DNA of 64,000 nt from Jaltomata sinuosa (GCA_003996215.1 QJPP01000272.1:62001-126000); one strand, 5' to 3'; positions 23,891 through 35,721 are shown, counted from the first letter of the stretch. Notes: a model not told the origin generated them from the letters alone. Program-made: numbers and translations.

Positions 23891-24330
23891 TGCTATTATC
23901 AGGCAGGTCTAGATACTTTCCAAGGATAGTAGACCTAAAGAACTTTTTCAAATTTCATTTCTTCAAAATCTTTCTAAATTCAAAAAAGGACTTGTTCGTA
24001 CCTAACCTAACAACAACATCACCCATCAAATCTAAATAGGTATCCATTGATGTTTCAAAGTTATAATCAAAATATCTTATAGGCTAAACAAGTGTGTCAG
24101 TTGAAGGGTTGTATGAAGACTCGGTTGTATGAGACAACTACGAAACGGGTGTATCATGTCAACATTTTGATATTTTTTCATCTGTATATCTTCATCCTCG
24201 CCTTCTCCATCGTCATCATCATCTTCATTACTTTTGGATTTATCGATATAAACATCTATATGTTTGAAAGAATCATCTCTTTCACCTCTTTTTCTATAAA
24301 CTTCTCAAACCTTATTGTTTCTTGTTGAGG
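23891..24330 (-). pseudogene. Possible remnant of a Ulp1/DUF1985-type transposon gene
   Basis: On the minus strand, about 24080-23891 reads TYLDLMGDVVVRLGTNKSF and, after a stop, KFFRSTILGKYLDLPDN, reminiscent of the FR-x-FG-x-LDLP start of plant Ulp1-associated DUF1985 proteins carried by Mutator-like elements. Further upstream an acidic stretch (EDDDDDGEGEDED) is open at about 24170-24250. Several stops. This is a family resemblance from memory only, and the hAT element at 23244 lies just beyond it. Confidence 0.3.
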
Positions 24331-24714
24331 CTTTGTTGTTTCTTCTTAGGCCACTGAACCCTCATCGGAATATCTAGCTTGAGGTTGTTTCAATGCTAAT
24401 TTACTTGTATTGGCTTCTTTTTCTCTCTTTTTTTATGTTCTAATTCTTCTTCTTGAATTTCTAGTATGAATAGTCTCACTTGTTACTTTTCTTTTTCTTA
24501 GAGCATTTTATCTACACATGAGACAAAACAGAAATCATCAATTAATTTAACTAATTATTCAAAGCAAATAGGAAAAGTAAACTACTACAGTTGATCAAAT
24601 AAGTACACAAAATATTTATTTTTTTCAAATAGATTAGTGAGTTACTGCAAAAATTTAGCTATTGTTGAGACCCTTACAACAAATTATAGTTTTGTTGTAG
24701 CAATTACATAGATA

Positions 24715-25010
24715 TTTTCAAGTTGTTGAAGAAACTGCTAAAGTTGATGAAGGGGCTGTTAAAGTTGATGAAGCAACTACTGAAGTTGATGCAACTTCAG
24801 TAGTTGCTGTAAAAATTTCAGCAGTTGTTGCAATAATTTCAATAGTTGCTGCAGAAACATCAGTAGTTCAACAGACCTGTTGCTGCAGAAACATCAGTAG
24901 TTCAACAGACTTGTTGCTACAACCTCAACAGTTATTGTCTCTACTTTAGCAGTTGCTGCAGCAATTTCAGCAATTCAACAGACTTGCTACAACAATCTCA
25001 ACAACTGAGT
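24715..25010. repeat. Imperfect minisatellite of TTGCTGCAGAAA/TTCAGCAGTTG words
   Basis: Short degenerate units of about 15-18 bp (agttgctgcagaaa, aatttcagcagttg, aaagttgatgaag). A longer unit, GAAACATCAGTAGTTCAACA, occurs twice in direct repeat (about 24853 and 24889). It also holds a local palindrome (ctactgaagttgatgcaacttcagtag). On plus, 24720-24880 is open and encodes a V/A/T/E-rich repeat, probably by virtue of the repeat alone. Confidence 0.6.
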
Positions 25011-26511
25011 AATTTATTTGCATAAGTTTTGAGATTACTACAATGAAAATTATTTTTTTATCAAGAGTACAATAACCAACCAAGAACATATTTAAGAATA
25101 TACACACCACAATAATAATAATAATAATAAATACGTTATTTATTAGGGCATGCAACAATAAATTATGTAAAATTCATGTTTTCTTCTTCTTTAACCTAAA
25201 TTGTCATTTCACTTTACAAATACGAAACTATAATTGTGAGAGAAAAGAAAAGAATTTTACCTTTGAAAATTGAAATCCTAACTGTGAGGGACGGCGACGA
25301 CGATAGCAGTTGAATGGAGAAGAAAATGGAGAAGAAGATCGTTGATTTGGTGGAGAAAAAAAGAGAAGAGAAAGAAGTCGGTTTGGAGAGAGTGAGAAAA
25401 GAGAGAAGTTGAAGAGTTTTTGAATAAATCTGAAAGTAAAAATGGTTTGGGGAATAAAAAAAATTGAGTGGGATTATTTATATTTTATAAGAAGTTTTAA
25501 AAGTTACACTTCGCACATTAATTAACTTAATCACATATTAAGTGAAACTTTGACCTTGACAGATCAAAGTTGCCACTCTTTTTATTTAAAGACTTATTTG
25601 GCACCCTTCACTCATTTTTCTCAAGTAAACAAATACTTGAACTGATTTGAGCCAACAAAATAGAAGTTGTAAATAATAAAACAAAAAAAATCACACTGAA
25701 ACATATTAGTTGTTTGTAAAGAAATCAAAATACTTACAACATCAGTTGTGAATTTAAGACATTCTAGAAGAAGATTTAGGATGAATATTGAGAGAATAAC
25801 TAACATTAAAGCCGAAAAAAATTGAGGAGAGAGTCAGGCAAAATAACAATAACATCATTCATGAAATTTGAAATCTAAAGAGAACTGAAAGAAGATTGGA
25901 AGCATATAAAAAAAAGGTCGTATAATCATGAAACACATTAAGACATGTCGCAATTTATTTTTACAATTATTGGGAAAGTGGTTAGGGTTTCTTTCTTATA
26001 AAAAATAAAAGAGCGAACACAAAGAAAACTTACAATGAGAGAGTGCGAGAGAGAAAAGAAAGACATGTGAAAGAGTAGAATGGATTCCCCAGAAACTACG
26101 GGATACCAAAGAAAAAAAAGTTTCTGCGTCCTTATTATATATTTGTCCTTATATGAGAAATAAAATTATTAAAATGTTCTTGATCGGCATTAACTTTACT
26201 TCTTTGTAAAATAGAAATATAAGGACATGTGTAGACTATTTTCGTCCAACATGACCAGTTGTTGAAGCCCGGAAGGAACAATGAATTTTTCATATCACAC
26301 TAACAATTTTTTTTAACAGCTAAAGTATTTAGTCGTCAATTTTTCTTTTCTTTTCTTTTTTGTGAGACTTGTCTGCGACACATGAAAGGTTTATACAGTA
26401 GATTTGAAAATTCAGGAACCGTAAGCTGCAGTAACTATATAATACTTGGAAGAACAAAAAGTGCAAATTTGCGCAACATTTTATGGCTAATATACTGGGT
26501 CGTCTTAGTTT
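25011..26511. other. AT-rich intergenic DNA, no gene seen
   Basis: Contains an (AAT)n microsatellite at about 25107-25130, a purine-rich GAGAAGAAAG stretch at about 25310-25430, and long A/T runs. Reading frames here are short and of low complexity. No feature I can support beyond these. Confidence 0.4.
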
Positions 26512-26620
26512 TTTCTGGATTTGGCTCCCCTCCATTACACCTTCCCTCCATTTCCTCAAGTACATAGTTAGATGAGTGACACTTGTCTTATTTATTTATT
26601 AAGGGTCTAGATTAAATTAA

Positions 26621-27161
26621 TGCAATAAGTATCTTAACCATAGTTAACATGATAGATTTAGGAAAAACACTCTTTAACTTTGGCAAGAAAAAGATCTCTT
26701 CACAAATTTTGATATCCATAAATATCATTAATTTTATTTTACATTCATTTATTAAAATTGTTGAATATCATTATTTATAAAACCTCACCTACTGACCCCA
26801 CCCGGCACTCGCCCCCCACCCCTAAAACTGAAGTTTTTTAAGAAATAAAATTGAATCTCATTCTTAATTTTAATCAATTCTTCCGTTTGATCATTCGTAA
26901 GTCTTAATTTTCAATTTTTAAAAAAAGTGCTCATAGGGGTTACATTTGTTTGTCTTTATAAATTTATCTATTGTTAAAATAAAAATAGGAACAAAAGACA
27001 TATTAACTTTATGATGATATTCAACAATTTTAAATTTTTAATAAATGAATGTAAAATAAAATATCAAAATTTGTGGAGAGATATTTTTTTCTTGTCAAAA
27101 TTAAGAGTGTTTTTCCTAAATCTATCATGTTAACTATGGTTAAGATACTTATTGAATTAAT
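26621..27161. mobile_element. Nested fold-back miniature element (541 bp) inside the left arm
   Basis: It starts TGCAATAAGTATCTTAACC. Its right end, reverse-complemented, reads ATTAATTCAATAAGTATC and continues in parallel for about 150 bp (arms about 26621-26775 and 27007-27157). A TTAA lies on each side (26617-26620 and 27162-27165), and the uninterrupted right arm of the host element shows the unfilled site (ATTAAATTAACGG). So it inserted after the host element formed. Confidence 0.65.
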
Positions 27162-27496
27162 TTAACGGAATAGGGCCAAAAATACCCCTGAACTATCTGA
27201 AAAGGTTCAAATATACCCTTCGTTAATCTATTGGGCTAAAAATACCCCTCCGTCTATCTTTTTGGCTTACTTTTACCCTTAAAACTAACAACCTTTATTT
27301 TTTTAGTTTTTTAATTATTATTTATTACGTGGCGCTTTCTTATTTGACAAAACTAAAATCCAACCCATCAGAATTTTCCCTGCCGCCCCGACCCAATTTC
27401 ACTACCCATGACCCAAACCCATTTAGAAAAACCCATCGACATAAAACATATATCGATCGTGAGATTCTCAGGTGCTGTTTGGCCTTCACGACTTAC

Positions 27497-27614
27497 TTGA
27501 ATAGGATTCTCAGCAACAGAAGGAATTGATTCCGTAGTATTATTAAAAGCAGGTGCACTTTCTGTTGTTATTTGTCTTTGGGGTTTACCTCTCTCGAGCT
27601 TTGATTTTGTTGTA
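27497..27614 (-). other. Exon-like segment carried in the fold-back element (118 nt)
   Basis: On minus, a CTTCAG acceptor is followed by a 118-nt stretch open in one frame (reads KLERGKPQRQITTES, then NNTTESIPSVAENPIQ) and ends at a consensus donor GTAAGT (27491-27496). Outside it the frame is closed. The composition looks coding compared with the AT-rich arms. This fits a captured gene exon (Pack-MULE style), but I do not recognise the parent protein and chance is possible. Confidence 0.35.
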
Positions 27615-28566
27615 CTGAAGATATGACAATGGATGTGTATGAAATAAAAAGTAAGAGCTTCGTTATTATATTCCTCCCTTGGTTAATCACAAGAGAAAAA
27701 AAATTAAGCAAAACAGAACTTTGATTTCTAATTGTTGTGGCTGAACTTTGACATGCATGGTGCACCCCTTAAAATAATCTAAAAGATGTTTGCACCGATG
27801 AACAAGCTTTTTTCTTTTGTTTTCTGGTTTTCATGGCTTGCATGAATTGGATTTTCAGAGTCAGAAAAAATTTATTTTTATAGTGTTCACAGTCAAAACG
27901 ATGATCGTATGTTTTATGTCCTTTGTTGGATTTTTCTAAATGGGTTTGGGTCATGGGTAGGGGTCGGGGCGGCAGGGAAAATTCTGATGGGTTGGGTTTT
28001 AGTTTTGTCCAATAAAAAGAGCCACGTAATAAATAATAATTAAAAAAAAGAAGAGGGTTGTTAGTTTTAAGGGTAAAAGTGAGCCAAAAAGATAGACTGA
28101 GGGGTATATTTAGCCCAATAGATTAACGAAGGGTATATTTGAACCTTTTCAGATAGTTCAGGGGTATCTTTGGCCCTTTTCCGTTAATTTAATGTAGACC
28201 CTTAATAAATAAATAAGACAAGTGTCACTTATTTAACTATGTACTTGAGAAAATGAAGGGAATGTGTAATGGAGGGGAGCTAAATTTGTCCGGAATTTAC
28301 CGGCTTGAATAATCCCTAAAGAAAAAATGAATTTATTCTCAAGACTCGTATCGATCGTTCCTCCGTAGTAATATAGTAGCTAGTAAGCAGAGTGCCTCTA
28401 ATTAAGAATATCTACCCACCAACCACTCATAAAACTGCTAACTTTCAAGATCAATAAAGTTGATCACAATTAATCATCAAAAATATATTTTATGAAAGTA
28501 AAAGCTAGAAGAGAGGAGTAAAAGAAAGGAAACAAACTATGTATTATTAATCTCATATCAGTGTTC

Positions 28567-29028
28567 CTAAAATCCGAGCAATCTGATGCAAGCTCTTAGA
28601 AACTTATTGCCTTTCTCCTTGTTCCTCTGTCTTGTGTGCACAACATTCAAATTCTCAGTTTCTTCATCAGAAATTGGATAATCATTTTGATGATGAATTC
28701 TACAATATCCTCCTCCTCCTCCTCCTCCAACAGCAGAAGATGAAACTGAAGATGATCTCTTCATTGAACTACTATTACTTCTTTCTTTCTCCCCCATAGA
28801 TTTGTAGGATGAAACAGAGCGGCTTCTGCTTAAAATAACTCCAAACATCTCTCCATCCCCTTCTTCACCACTCATGATATGTAAAGACTTATGGGGAAAT
28901 TCATTTTTTTTGGATTTTTCTTCATGGGGTTTTGATATTATTGGTGGGGTTTGAGATATTGGAAGAGAAAGATGTTCACAAGGTACTGATGATTTGCTTT
29001 TGCTGTTGATTCTTGAATATCTATTCAT
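28567..29028 (-). CDS. Small Ser-rich plant protein of unknown function (153 aa)
   Basis: Single-exon frame from ATG (29026-29028) to a TAG just after LLGF. I do not recognise it with certainty. The N-terminus is basic and Ser-rich (MNRYSRINSKSKSSV). In the middle is MFGVILSRSRSVSSYKSM, then Ser clusters and a run of seven glycines (residues about 102-108). After that come an YCRIHHQND segment and an acidic SDEETENLN patch. The basic tail KFLRACIRLLGF could form an amphipathic helix. No signal peptide or membrane span. The motif pattern (MFGVxLSRSxSVSS, YCRIHHQ, hydrophobic LLGF end) resembles small uncharacterised plant proteins, which supports a real gene. It stands alone between transposons. 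The ORF could in principle be spliced, but no intron is needed. Confidence 0.6.
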   Translation of the reverse strand: MNRYSRINSKSKSSVPCEHLSLPISQTPPIISKPHEEKSKKNEFPHKSLHIMSGEEGDGEMFGVILSRSRSVSSYKSMGEKERSNSSSMKRSSSVSSSAVGGGGGGGYCRIHHQNDYPISDEETENLNVVHTRQRNKEKGNKFLRACIRLLGF

Positions 29029-29228
29029 CCTTCTTTTTTTGCTGCAGAAATGGTACTGTTATTTCTTGCAGTGTGATTGTGGGGTTTCAAAAGAATTGAG
29101 TGTCGAAGTTGTCAAAGGGACTTAAGAAGAAGAAGAGGAGGGATGAGAAGGTAAGTCAATGATTGGGTAAAAATGTCATATGTGGAAACTTGGATGTTTA
29201 TTATGAGTTCCCTTCCTCTTAGGATATA

Positions 29229-29453
29229 TTCCCTCCGTCCCATTTGACTTGATATAGTATTTAAGAAAAAAAGAAAGATTTTTAAAACTTGTAGTTTTAA
29301 AATAATCCTTGAACATTTGTATAATTGTAAATCATTTCATTAAGGGTAAAAGGAAAATTTCAAAGTTAATTTTTTTTTAATTATATAAAGATGACATTCT
29401 TTTTTGAACGGATTAAAGAGAAAAATGTGTCATATAAAATAGGATGAAGGGAG
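29229..29453. mobile_element. Stowaway-type Tc1/Mariner MITE (225 bp)
   Basis: Left end TTCCCTCCGTCCCATTTGAC, right end ...AGGATGAAGGGAG, the inverted complement of the Stowaway consensus CTCCCTCCGTCCCA. TA dinucleotides flank it (29227-29228 and 29454-29455). Lies about 200 bp upstream of the small gene's start. Confidence 0.8.
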
Positions 29454-29455
29454 TA

Positions 29456-30432
29456 TTTATTTATTTAGTCCCTATCATATTCCAACTCACACTACTCATT
29501 GTATTTTGGTGGTACTTAAAATTCTAACTTCATACTATTGCTAATTATATCATGAGACCCTCCAGCATATAAACATTATTAATGGAGGTGTCAAAATGGA
29601 CAAGATTTTATTTTTACATTTCCTTTGACTTATTTGAAGTGTATGTACATTCAATTTTGTAGAGTACAGTTGTAGGATTATTGTGGACTTATGCCATGCA
29701 AGTGTTCCACCAGTCTCTACACTACTTCTTCAATTCAAGGTGTACACATTTGGATTTTACACCTTTGTTTGGACTTTCTTCTCCTTATGCACCAAATGCT
29801 AGAATTTCTATTCTGGCAATTTTAAATTTAAAGTAAGGGACAAAACAAAGGTCATTCCATTTAATATATATCACCTTGGTTTCGAGCTCTGAAATGGAGA
29901 AATCTGTTAGTAGAGAATGCTCTATTTTTAGTGAGTTTTATATGATGTAAATTTAAATTAATTGAATAAGTTTCTGATACTATATAATTATAACAAAAAC
30001 TTATTTCTTTAGGTAGGTTGATTAGCAAGTGCATATATTCAAACATCTTAATTGAGATCACGTAGGGCAATGGAAAACATTTCTTGTAAATTGTAATAGT
30101 AATAGTATGAGGGAAGTTCGTCTCTTGACTCTTGGTATGTGTATGTATGTATAAAATAAGCACAAGAAGTCAACAAATTTAAACCGGAGTTTCCACCAAG
30201 AGTCTTCATGGAAATTCACTTGATGTCAAAGATAGGTTAATATTAGATGAAGTAATTTTCAATGGATATTGAATTGAAAAAAAGGACAAAACAGAACAAA
30301 CAAAAGTACTGAACAAACTAGCTTATAATAGAAGGCAAAAGGACAACAAATGGTCTGGAAATTACTCATATATGGTGGTACTATGGCTATGTGGTACAAA
30401 GAGGTTTCCTTTTGCCCATGTTATATGTTTCT
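29456..30432. other. Intergenic, no gene seen
   Basis: AT-rich, with no supported frame or repeat termini. The 29861-30163 minus frame is low-complexity and lacks domain character. Confidence 0.35.
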
Positions 30433-30703
30433 TAGGATCCGTTTGTCCTCGGAATTTTGTTTAAAATAGTTTTTGGACTGAGTTTTTGAAAGGAAAAAAA
30501 ATGAAAATGAGTTTTAGGTTTGAAAAAGTGGATTTGACTCGATTTTCAAGCGAAAAATCTTTTCAATTCCCAAAATTTCAAAAAGAAAATAAATCAAGTC
30601 AAATGCATGTCCAAACACAATTTTAATTTTCAAATATACTCTTTCAACTTAACTTCAAATACTATTTTCTTTTGGATACCACATTTTAATGTCCAAATGC
30701 CTA
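30433..30703. mobile_element. Probable AT-rich MITE
   Basis: The left end (taggatccgtttgtcctcgg) and right end (...aatgtccaaatgccta) are the GGATCCGTTTGG...CCAAATGCC style of common Solanaceae miniature elements. The TIR is short and imperfect; no clean target duplication seen. Confidence 0.4.
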
Positions 30704-31483
30704 CTTATTCTTTCCATGATGAGATTACTAAAAATAAAATGTTTAAATAAATAATATTTGGTTTAACTAGCTCATTTTAGATATCAAATTCAAGTTTGAA
30801 GTAATAAAAGTAACATAATTTGAATTGTTGGGGAAATTAATCTTTTCCATGCAAGTATTAGCTAGCTCCTTGGGGATGTTAAATTTCATTCATAGACAGA
30901 GGCAAGGGTGGATCCACTTACATTTGTTTGTTTGTTTCTTGGAACTGATAGGGAAATTGTTGCCAGAATTCAAAAGTACAAGGTTTTCATAATTGTCACA
31001 AGTTTTCTATTTTAATATGTTATTTCATTTTTATCCTTCAAAAAGGGTAATCTTTTTTTTCATCACTCCCAAAGCGGGCTCTGGTGATTACACAAAATAA
31101 TTTGAGCAACAATGTTTACTCTATATATATGTGTTGGTGTGAAGTAACTGATATTTGATTGATTAGTCAAGGTGAACCACACTGAATATCAAATTTCACA
31201 GAGGTGACATGGCTAATTGGTAGTTGTAATGATTTAATTTTTTGAGAAATTCCACCAGGAGTATCCACTTGATGTCAAAAATGGGTAGTTCTAGTGATTA
31301 TTTTTTAAAAAAATAAAAATAAAAATAAAAATCCAATTGATGTCAAAATGGGTAGTAATGGTTTTTTTTAAAGTTTCATTAATAGATACCGACTTTGAAA
31401 AACGGACACAAAACAAAAGTAAAAAGAAAAAGTCAGTTAAGGCAAGCAGACGGGAAAGTGGGTAGATATGGTACTATTTTAGA

Positions 31484-31662
31484 AAGTGTTTTTTTAAGTT
31501 AAAATAACTTTTAAGTTGTTTATAGTGTTTGGGTAAGGTAAAAAAGTATTTTTGGACATTTAATTTTAAGTCAAAATAGCAAAAAAAAAGTTAAAAGTTA
31601 AAAGTTGGAATTTTCAACTTAAAAAAAGTAGCTTAAAATAAGTTTATCCAAACAGGTTATAA
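31484..31662. mobile_element. Probable hAT-type MITE fragment
   Basis: Contains ..GTGTTTGGGTAAGG.. and ends AAGTTTATCCAAACAGG, with SAGCTTAAAA-type arms in both orientations. Similar in style to the clearer element at 44271-44494. Confidence 0.4.
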
Positions 31663-31691
31663 TTGGTGCTGAAAGAGGAGTCATAAGTATT

Positions 31692-31997
31692 AGCTTGTTT
31701 GATGAAGTTTCTAAAATTAATTTATTTTAAAAAGTATTTTTTTTAAAAGTGCTTTTTAAAAAATATTTTAGGTGAAAAACAGTTTACGTTTGATCAATAA
31801 ATTTAAAAAATACTTTTGAACAACAGTTAGTGTTTGACCAAACCTTTTAAAAGTGTAGTTTTCTCAAAAGTATTTTTCAAAAAAGTGCTTAGAAACACTT
31901 ATTTTCTCCCAAAAACATAGTCAAACACCTCTTTTTTTTAAATAAGCAATTTTGAGAAAAAAGTACTTTTAAAAAAAAAAAACTTGGTCAAATAGAC
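31692..31997. mobile_element. Probable hAT-type MITE (306 bp)
   Basis: Left AGCTTGTTTGATGAAGTTT; right end reverse-complemented reads GTCTATTTGACCAAGTTTT, an imperfect inverted pair. The interior alternates AAAAGTACTTTT-like words with extra internal (T)TTGACCAAA copies. No clear 8-bp flanking repeat. Confidence 0.5.
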
Positions 31998-33590
31998 TAT
32001 TATTCTTGTTTCCTAGATTTTTATATATTATTTATACATATCAAATAAACTTTTAAATATAAATATAAAATTTAAGCAAAGTTACTGAGTTCGTTCGGAC
32101 CGTAGTCATAAGGTTAGCTCCACCCTTTTGTGGTGCTAAGAGGTCTATTCTTTTTATATGTTCCTTATGAGTTAGATGTGGCCATTGGCCAATGTGTATG
32201 TTCTATGTGGGGAATTTAGGTTTTATACCTGGAAAAAAACTGGGCGGTTCCATCTTTTTTTGTCCATGAGTGAATGATAGGGATATCTGTTTGTGAGAGT
32301 GGAAAGAAAAAAGATAATTAAGGTTTTCTTGATTGTATACAACTTTTTTGAAAAGTTAACAAGTTTGAAATCTTTAATAAGATTAGATAGGTTTTACATA
32401 AACCGCAGATAGCAAGGAGAATATTACTATAAGTTACTACTACCTTTTCATTTCAAAATTCAAAATGTCAAAGAAGAATTATCTAAAAAGCATTAAAAAT
32501 ATAGGATATTTTAGTGTTGAAAATAGGTATATGAAAACAAGAGGTAAATAATTTGGAATAGAGGAAGTATTACATTTTGCTGAAAAGTTATCGTCCACAG
32601 AGTAATTACATATTTGTACTTGGTGTTTACATTTAATTAAATGCATGAATGATTTTGGATTTGAATCTCCAAATTTGGCTTTTTTTGATTAAATAAGAAA
32701 ATACAATATTTATTTGATTCATCCTTAGAATCATGTCACAACTTAAATCTGATGCAATAAGATAAATTGAAACGATATTTATAAATACTTAATTATCTTA
32801 AATATACTAATGATTTTTTTATTTTTCGATCGATTAAAAGGGAAAAAAGAAAAATCTCATTATATCTTCAATTCTAATGAATCTCTCAGTAGGATTTGAA
32901 TCCAAATGAACTTTTATCTAACAATTAAAAAATTATAATGTGAGAATATATTATTTAACTTTATTGAGTGATAAAATATATATATATAAAATACTCGTAT
33001 CTTATGTTCATCAATTTAATGTGCAGTATATAAAAAGAATAAAGTCGAGAAGACTGACAAACAATTCCATCTGAACACTTTGGATCATTCAAATAGTTTT
33101 CAGAGTTTCAAGAGCTTAAGATTATTCCTTTTTGCTATCATCATTGACAGATTCAAGATTTTTCATCAGGTTATATCTTTAAACGTTGACTTATTAGTGG
33201 ATTGTTCTAAATATATCATATTGTAGACGTATATAATTTTTTGGGTAAGCTGAATCAAGCATATAATTTGCAAGTAGCTCAAACAGACAAGTAATTTAAT
33301 TAAGTAACTCAAGTAAATAGGTTGCAAATAGTTTAAACAGAACGTTTTGGAAAAGGCTTATAGCTGCTTTCTGAAAAGCCTCGCAACAGCTTTTTTTTAT
33401 TCTATAAATAAAAAGTCAATTCAATTTATTTGCACATCAATTTGAAGAGAAATAAAATCTCTTTCCCCTAGCTTCTTTGATTATATTTCTTATTGCTTTG
33501 ATATTTTATTATTATCTTACGACACATTATCAACACAATACTTTATCATATTAAACAAATGCTTGAAAAATATCGAAGCAAAATGGTTCG
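31998..33590. other. AT-rich intergenic DNA with two repeat scraps
   Basis: About 32080-32132 (AAGTTACTGAGTTCGTTCGG...TAGCTCCACCC) resembles the right end of a common Solanaceae element whose left half is absent. About 33510-33545 (TTACGACACATTATCAACAC) resembles the LTR/PBS junction of some copia-type elements that carry GACACGTTATCAGCAC. The rest shows nothing I can name. Confidence 0.3.
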
Positions 33591-33599
33591 CAACGTAAC

Positions 33600-34010
33600 A
33601 GTGCCGGCTCTACCATGTAAAGGAAAAGGCAACCGCCTAAGGCCCCCAATTTTGAGAGGCCTCATTTTTTAGCAATAATAGATTATAGATATTTTATTTA
33701 AAAAAAATTAAATACTATTTGTATAAAAAATATTTTTTTATACATAAAAAATAATTATAAAAAAAGGTTTGATATATCTAGAGTATTATGTCTCAAGAAA
33801 GATTACATGTATTGATTATATTATTAATTAAAAAAAGAATTATCAGAAGAAATCGATTATATAAAAATTTATTAACTTTGCATCTCAAGAAATTTAAAAA
33901 GTAGATTTTATATAAAAAAAATATTAATGTTTCTTAAAATTTAAGGCCCCTCGTTTGATTTTGATCTTAAGCCACGAATGTGCTTGAGCGACCCCTCCAA
34001 GGTAACTACA
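33600..34010. repeat. Interspersed repeat starting AGTGCCGGCTCT
   Basis: Opens GTAAC AGTGCCGGCTCTACCATG, holds AAGGCCCCCAATTTTGAGAG near the left and AAGGCCCCTCGTTTGATTTT near the right, and closes CGACCCCTCCAAG GTAAC. The GTAAC on both sides may be a 5-bp target duplication. Superfamily uncertain; no coding frame. Confidence 0.4.
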
Positions 34011-34442
34011 TCTGCCAAATCATGGTAAGATTATAATTCTCAAAACAATCTTCAAATGAGTATTGAATCTGATATGTTAATTTTTTTATTTTTTTTTATA
34101 TTAGATAAAATTTTGATTTAGACCAAATAACTGCTATGAACTCTCGATTTTGGTGATACACGGGCTCGTTTGGACATGCATATGAAGTTAAAGTTTTATT
34201 TGAACATACAATTTGAATTTTTTTTATGTTGTAGTTTTTTTTCATAAACATGAAAACTTCACAAGTTGTCAAAACTATCAAAATTTGTCCAATTCTTATA
34301 TAATCTTATCAAATGAACAAATTATAGATCATAAATAAGATATCAGAATATTCTAAGGCATCACATTGATAAATCACATATCTCCGTGTTCCTTTTAGAA
34401 ATAAATATATGTAATTACAAACTTTCAAATACATATAATTTT

Positions 34443-34624
34443 GGTAAAAACTTACCCACACCGGGTGTATACACCAAACCAATAGATGCATGACATGTGT
34501 TTGAATATATACAACTATTATTTGATCAGGATTAATTAATGTAAATAATTACTTCATTAAATCATTTAACCATGATAAGCTACATGATTTGGTGTAAATA
34601 CTTGGTGTGAATAAGTATTTACCC
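34443..34624. mobile_element. MITE (182 bp) with perfect 8-bp target duplication
   Basis: Flanked by ATAATTTT at 34435-34442 and 34625-34632. Left GGTAAAAACTTACCCACACC; right end reverse-complemented GGGTAAATACTTATTCACAC. The similarity continues inward (TGTATACACCAAACC against TATTTACACCAAATC). An 8-bp duplication suggests the hAT group. Confidence 0.7.
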
Positions 34625-34632
34625 ATAATTTT

Positions 34633-35712
34633 ATAAGATTCACTAGTGAACAATACTAGTAACTAGTTATTTTTTTTAATATAATCCTTTTACTTGGTAC
34701 GAAAAATCTCTTCATGCTGAGCATGGGTCTTTTTTTTTTCTTTACAAAACTTAAAATGATGGACCTTTTTTTTACAACATATAAATTTATGGATCAAATT
34801 TTATATTTAAAAACATTAAAATCATGATTAGAATTTCAAATCATACTTTAGGATTTAAAATCATAATCCCAAATCACATATTCAAACGCTAATTTAAAAT
34901 CATGATTTCATATCACATATTCAAACACAAGTATAGAATACTATTGCTAAATTCTTCCATTGTCCTAAAGTAGTGGGGAGGACCATTTTAGCTTTGAAGG
35001 GTGAAAAGAAAAAAAGAGATATTTTCACGTTGTACTACATACTTACTATAGTTAATTATATAAGTGATATAACTTTTACATCTTTTCATAAATAGCATAA
35101 TTTATATCATTTTTAGTATATCTACAAAAATTTGCACATTTATTTATTTAAGTAAATATATTAAATAAGGTGTCACAAATTAAGATTCACATTTATGTCT
35201 TTCTTTCTATTCTAATTTCTCTCCGATAAAAGGTACCAATTTCCTTATTCTCACATATTTATTTTTATAATTTTTGTTCACACTTATTTTCTTTGTTTTT
35301 TATTCTATATATTTGACATAATAAAAATATATTTTTCTAATATGTTAAATGTATTTTTTAATATTAAATATTTGATATAATATAAATATCTTATATAAGC
35401 ATGCCCGATATAATTTTTAATACTATACATTTGGTATAATATAAATATATACTTTTAGTATCTCAAATTTATTTTTTAATACTATATTTATATGATTTTT
35501 TTTATTCAATCAATTGTTTCCTAATTATCATACACGACAAATATACACTTAATCAAAATAAAAATCGTATAAATATAATATACAAATAAATAAATAAAAT
35601 ATAACATATATAAATAATATAATATCAATAAATAAAATATATCATATATAAATAATATAATATAAATAAATATATATATTTAAGATACACTGATAATATA
35701 CAATTGTCATAT
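34633..35712. other. Very AT-rich intergenic DNA, no gene seen
   Basis: Dominated by TATATAAATA-like and AATAAAATAT-like runs (for example 35570-35690, imperfect short tandem repeats of 'aaataatataatataaataaa'). No supported frame. Confidence 0.45.
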
Positions 35713-35721
35713 ATATTTAAA

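Larger units (their letters stand above)
26512..28296. mobile_element. Mutator-like fold-back element with arms of about 400 bp, interrupted by a second element
   Basis: The left arm (26512-26620, then 27162-27465) is the inverted complement of the right arm (about 27890-28296). Shared words include GGCTCCCCTCCATTACAC, CAAGTACATAGTTA, TTATTTATTAAGGGTCTA, AGGGCCAAA..ACCCCTGAACTAT and CATCAGAATTTTCCCTGCCG. The left arm is split by 26621-27161, the right arm is not. Long arms and the GGGCCAAAxATACCCC end style match Mutator-like elements common in Solanaceae. No obvious 9-bp flanking duplication (cttagtttt and aatttaccg). The interior 27466-27890 carries an exon-like segment. Confidence 0.7.

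Noticed and set aside
24092..24328. Plus-strand hydrophobic ORF of 78 residues
   Set aside because: It is the complement of an acidic Asp/Glu-rich minus-strand stretch; the hydrophobicity is a strand artefact.
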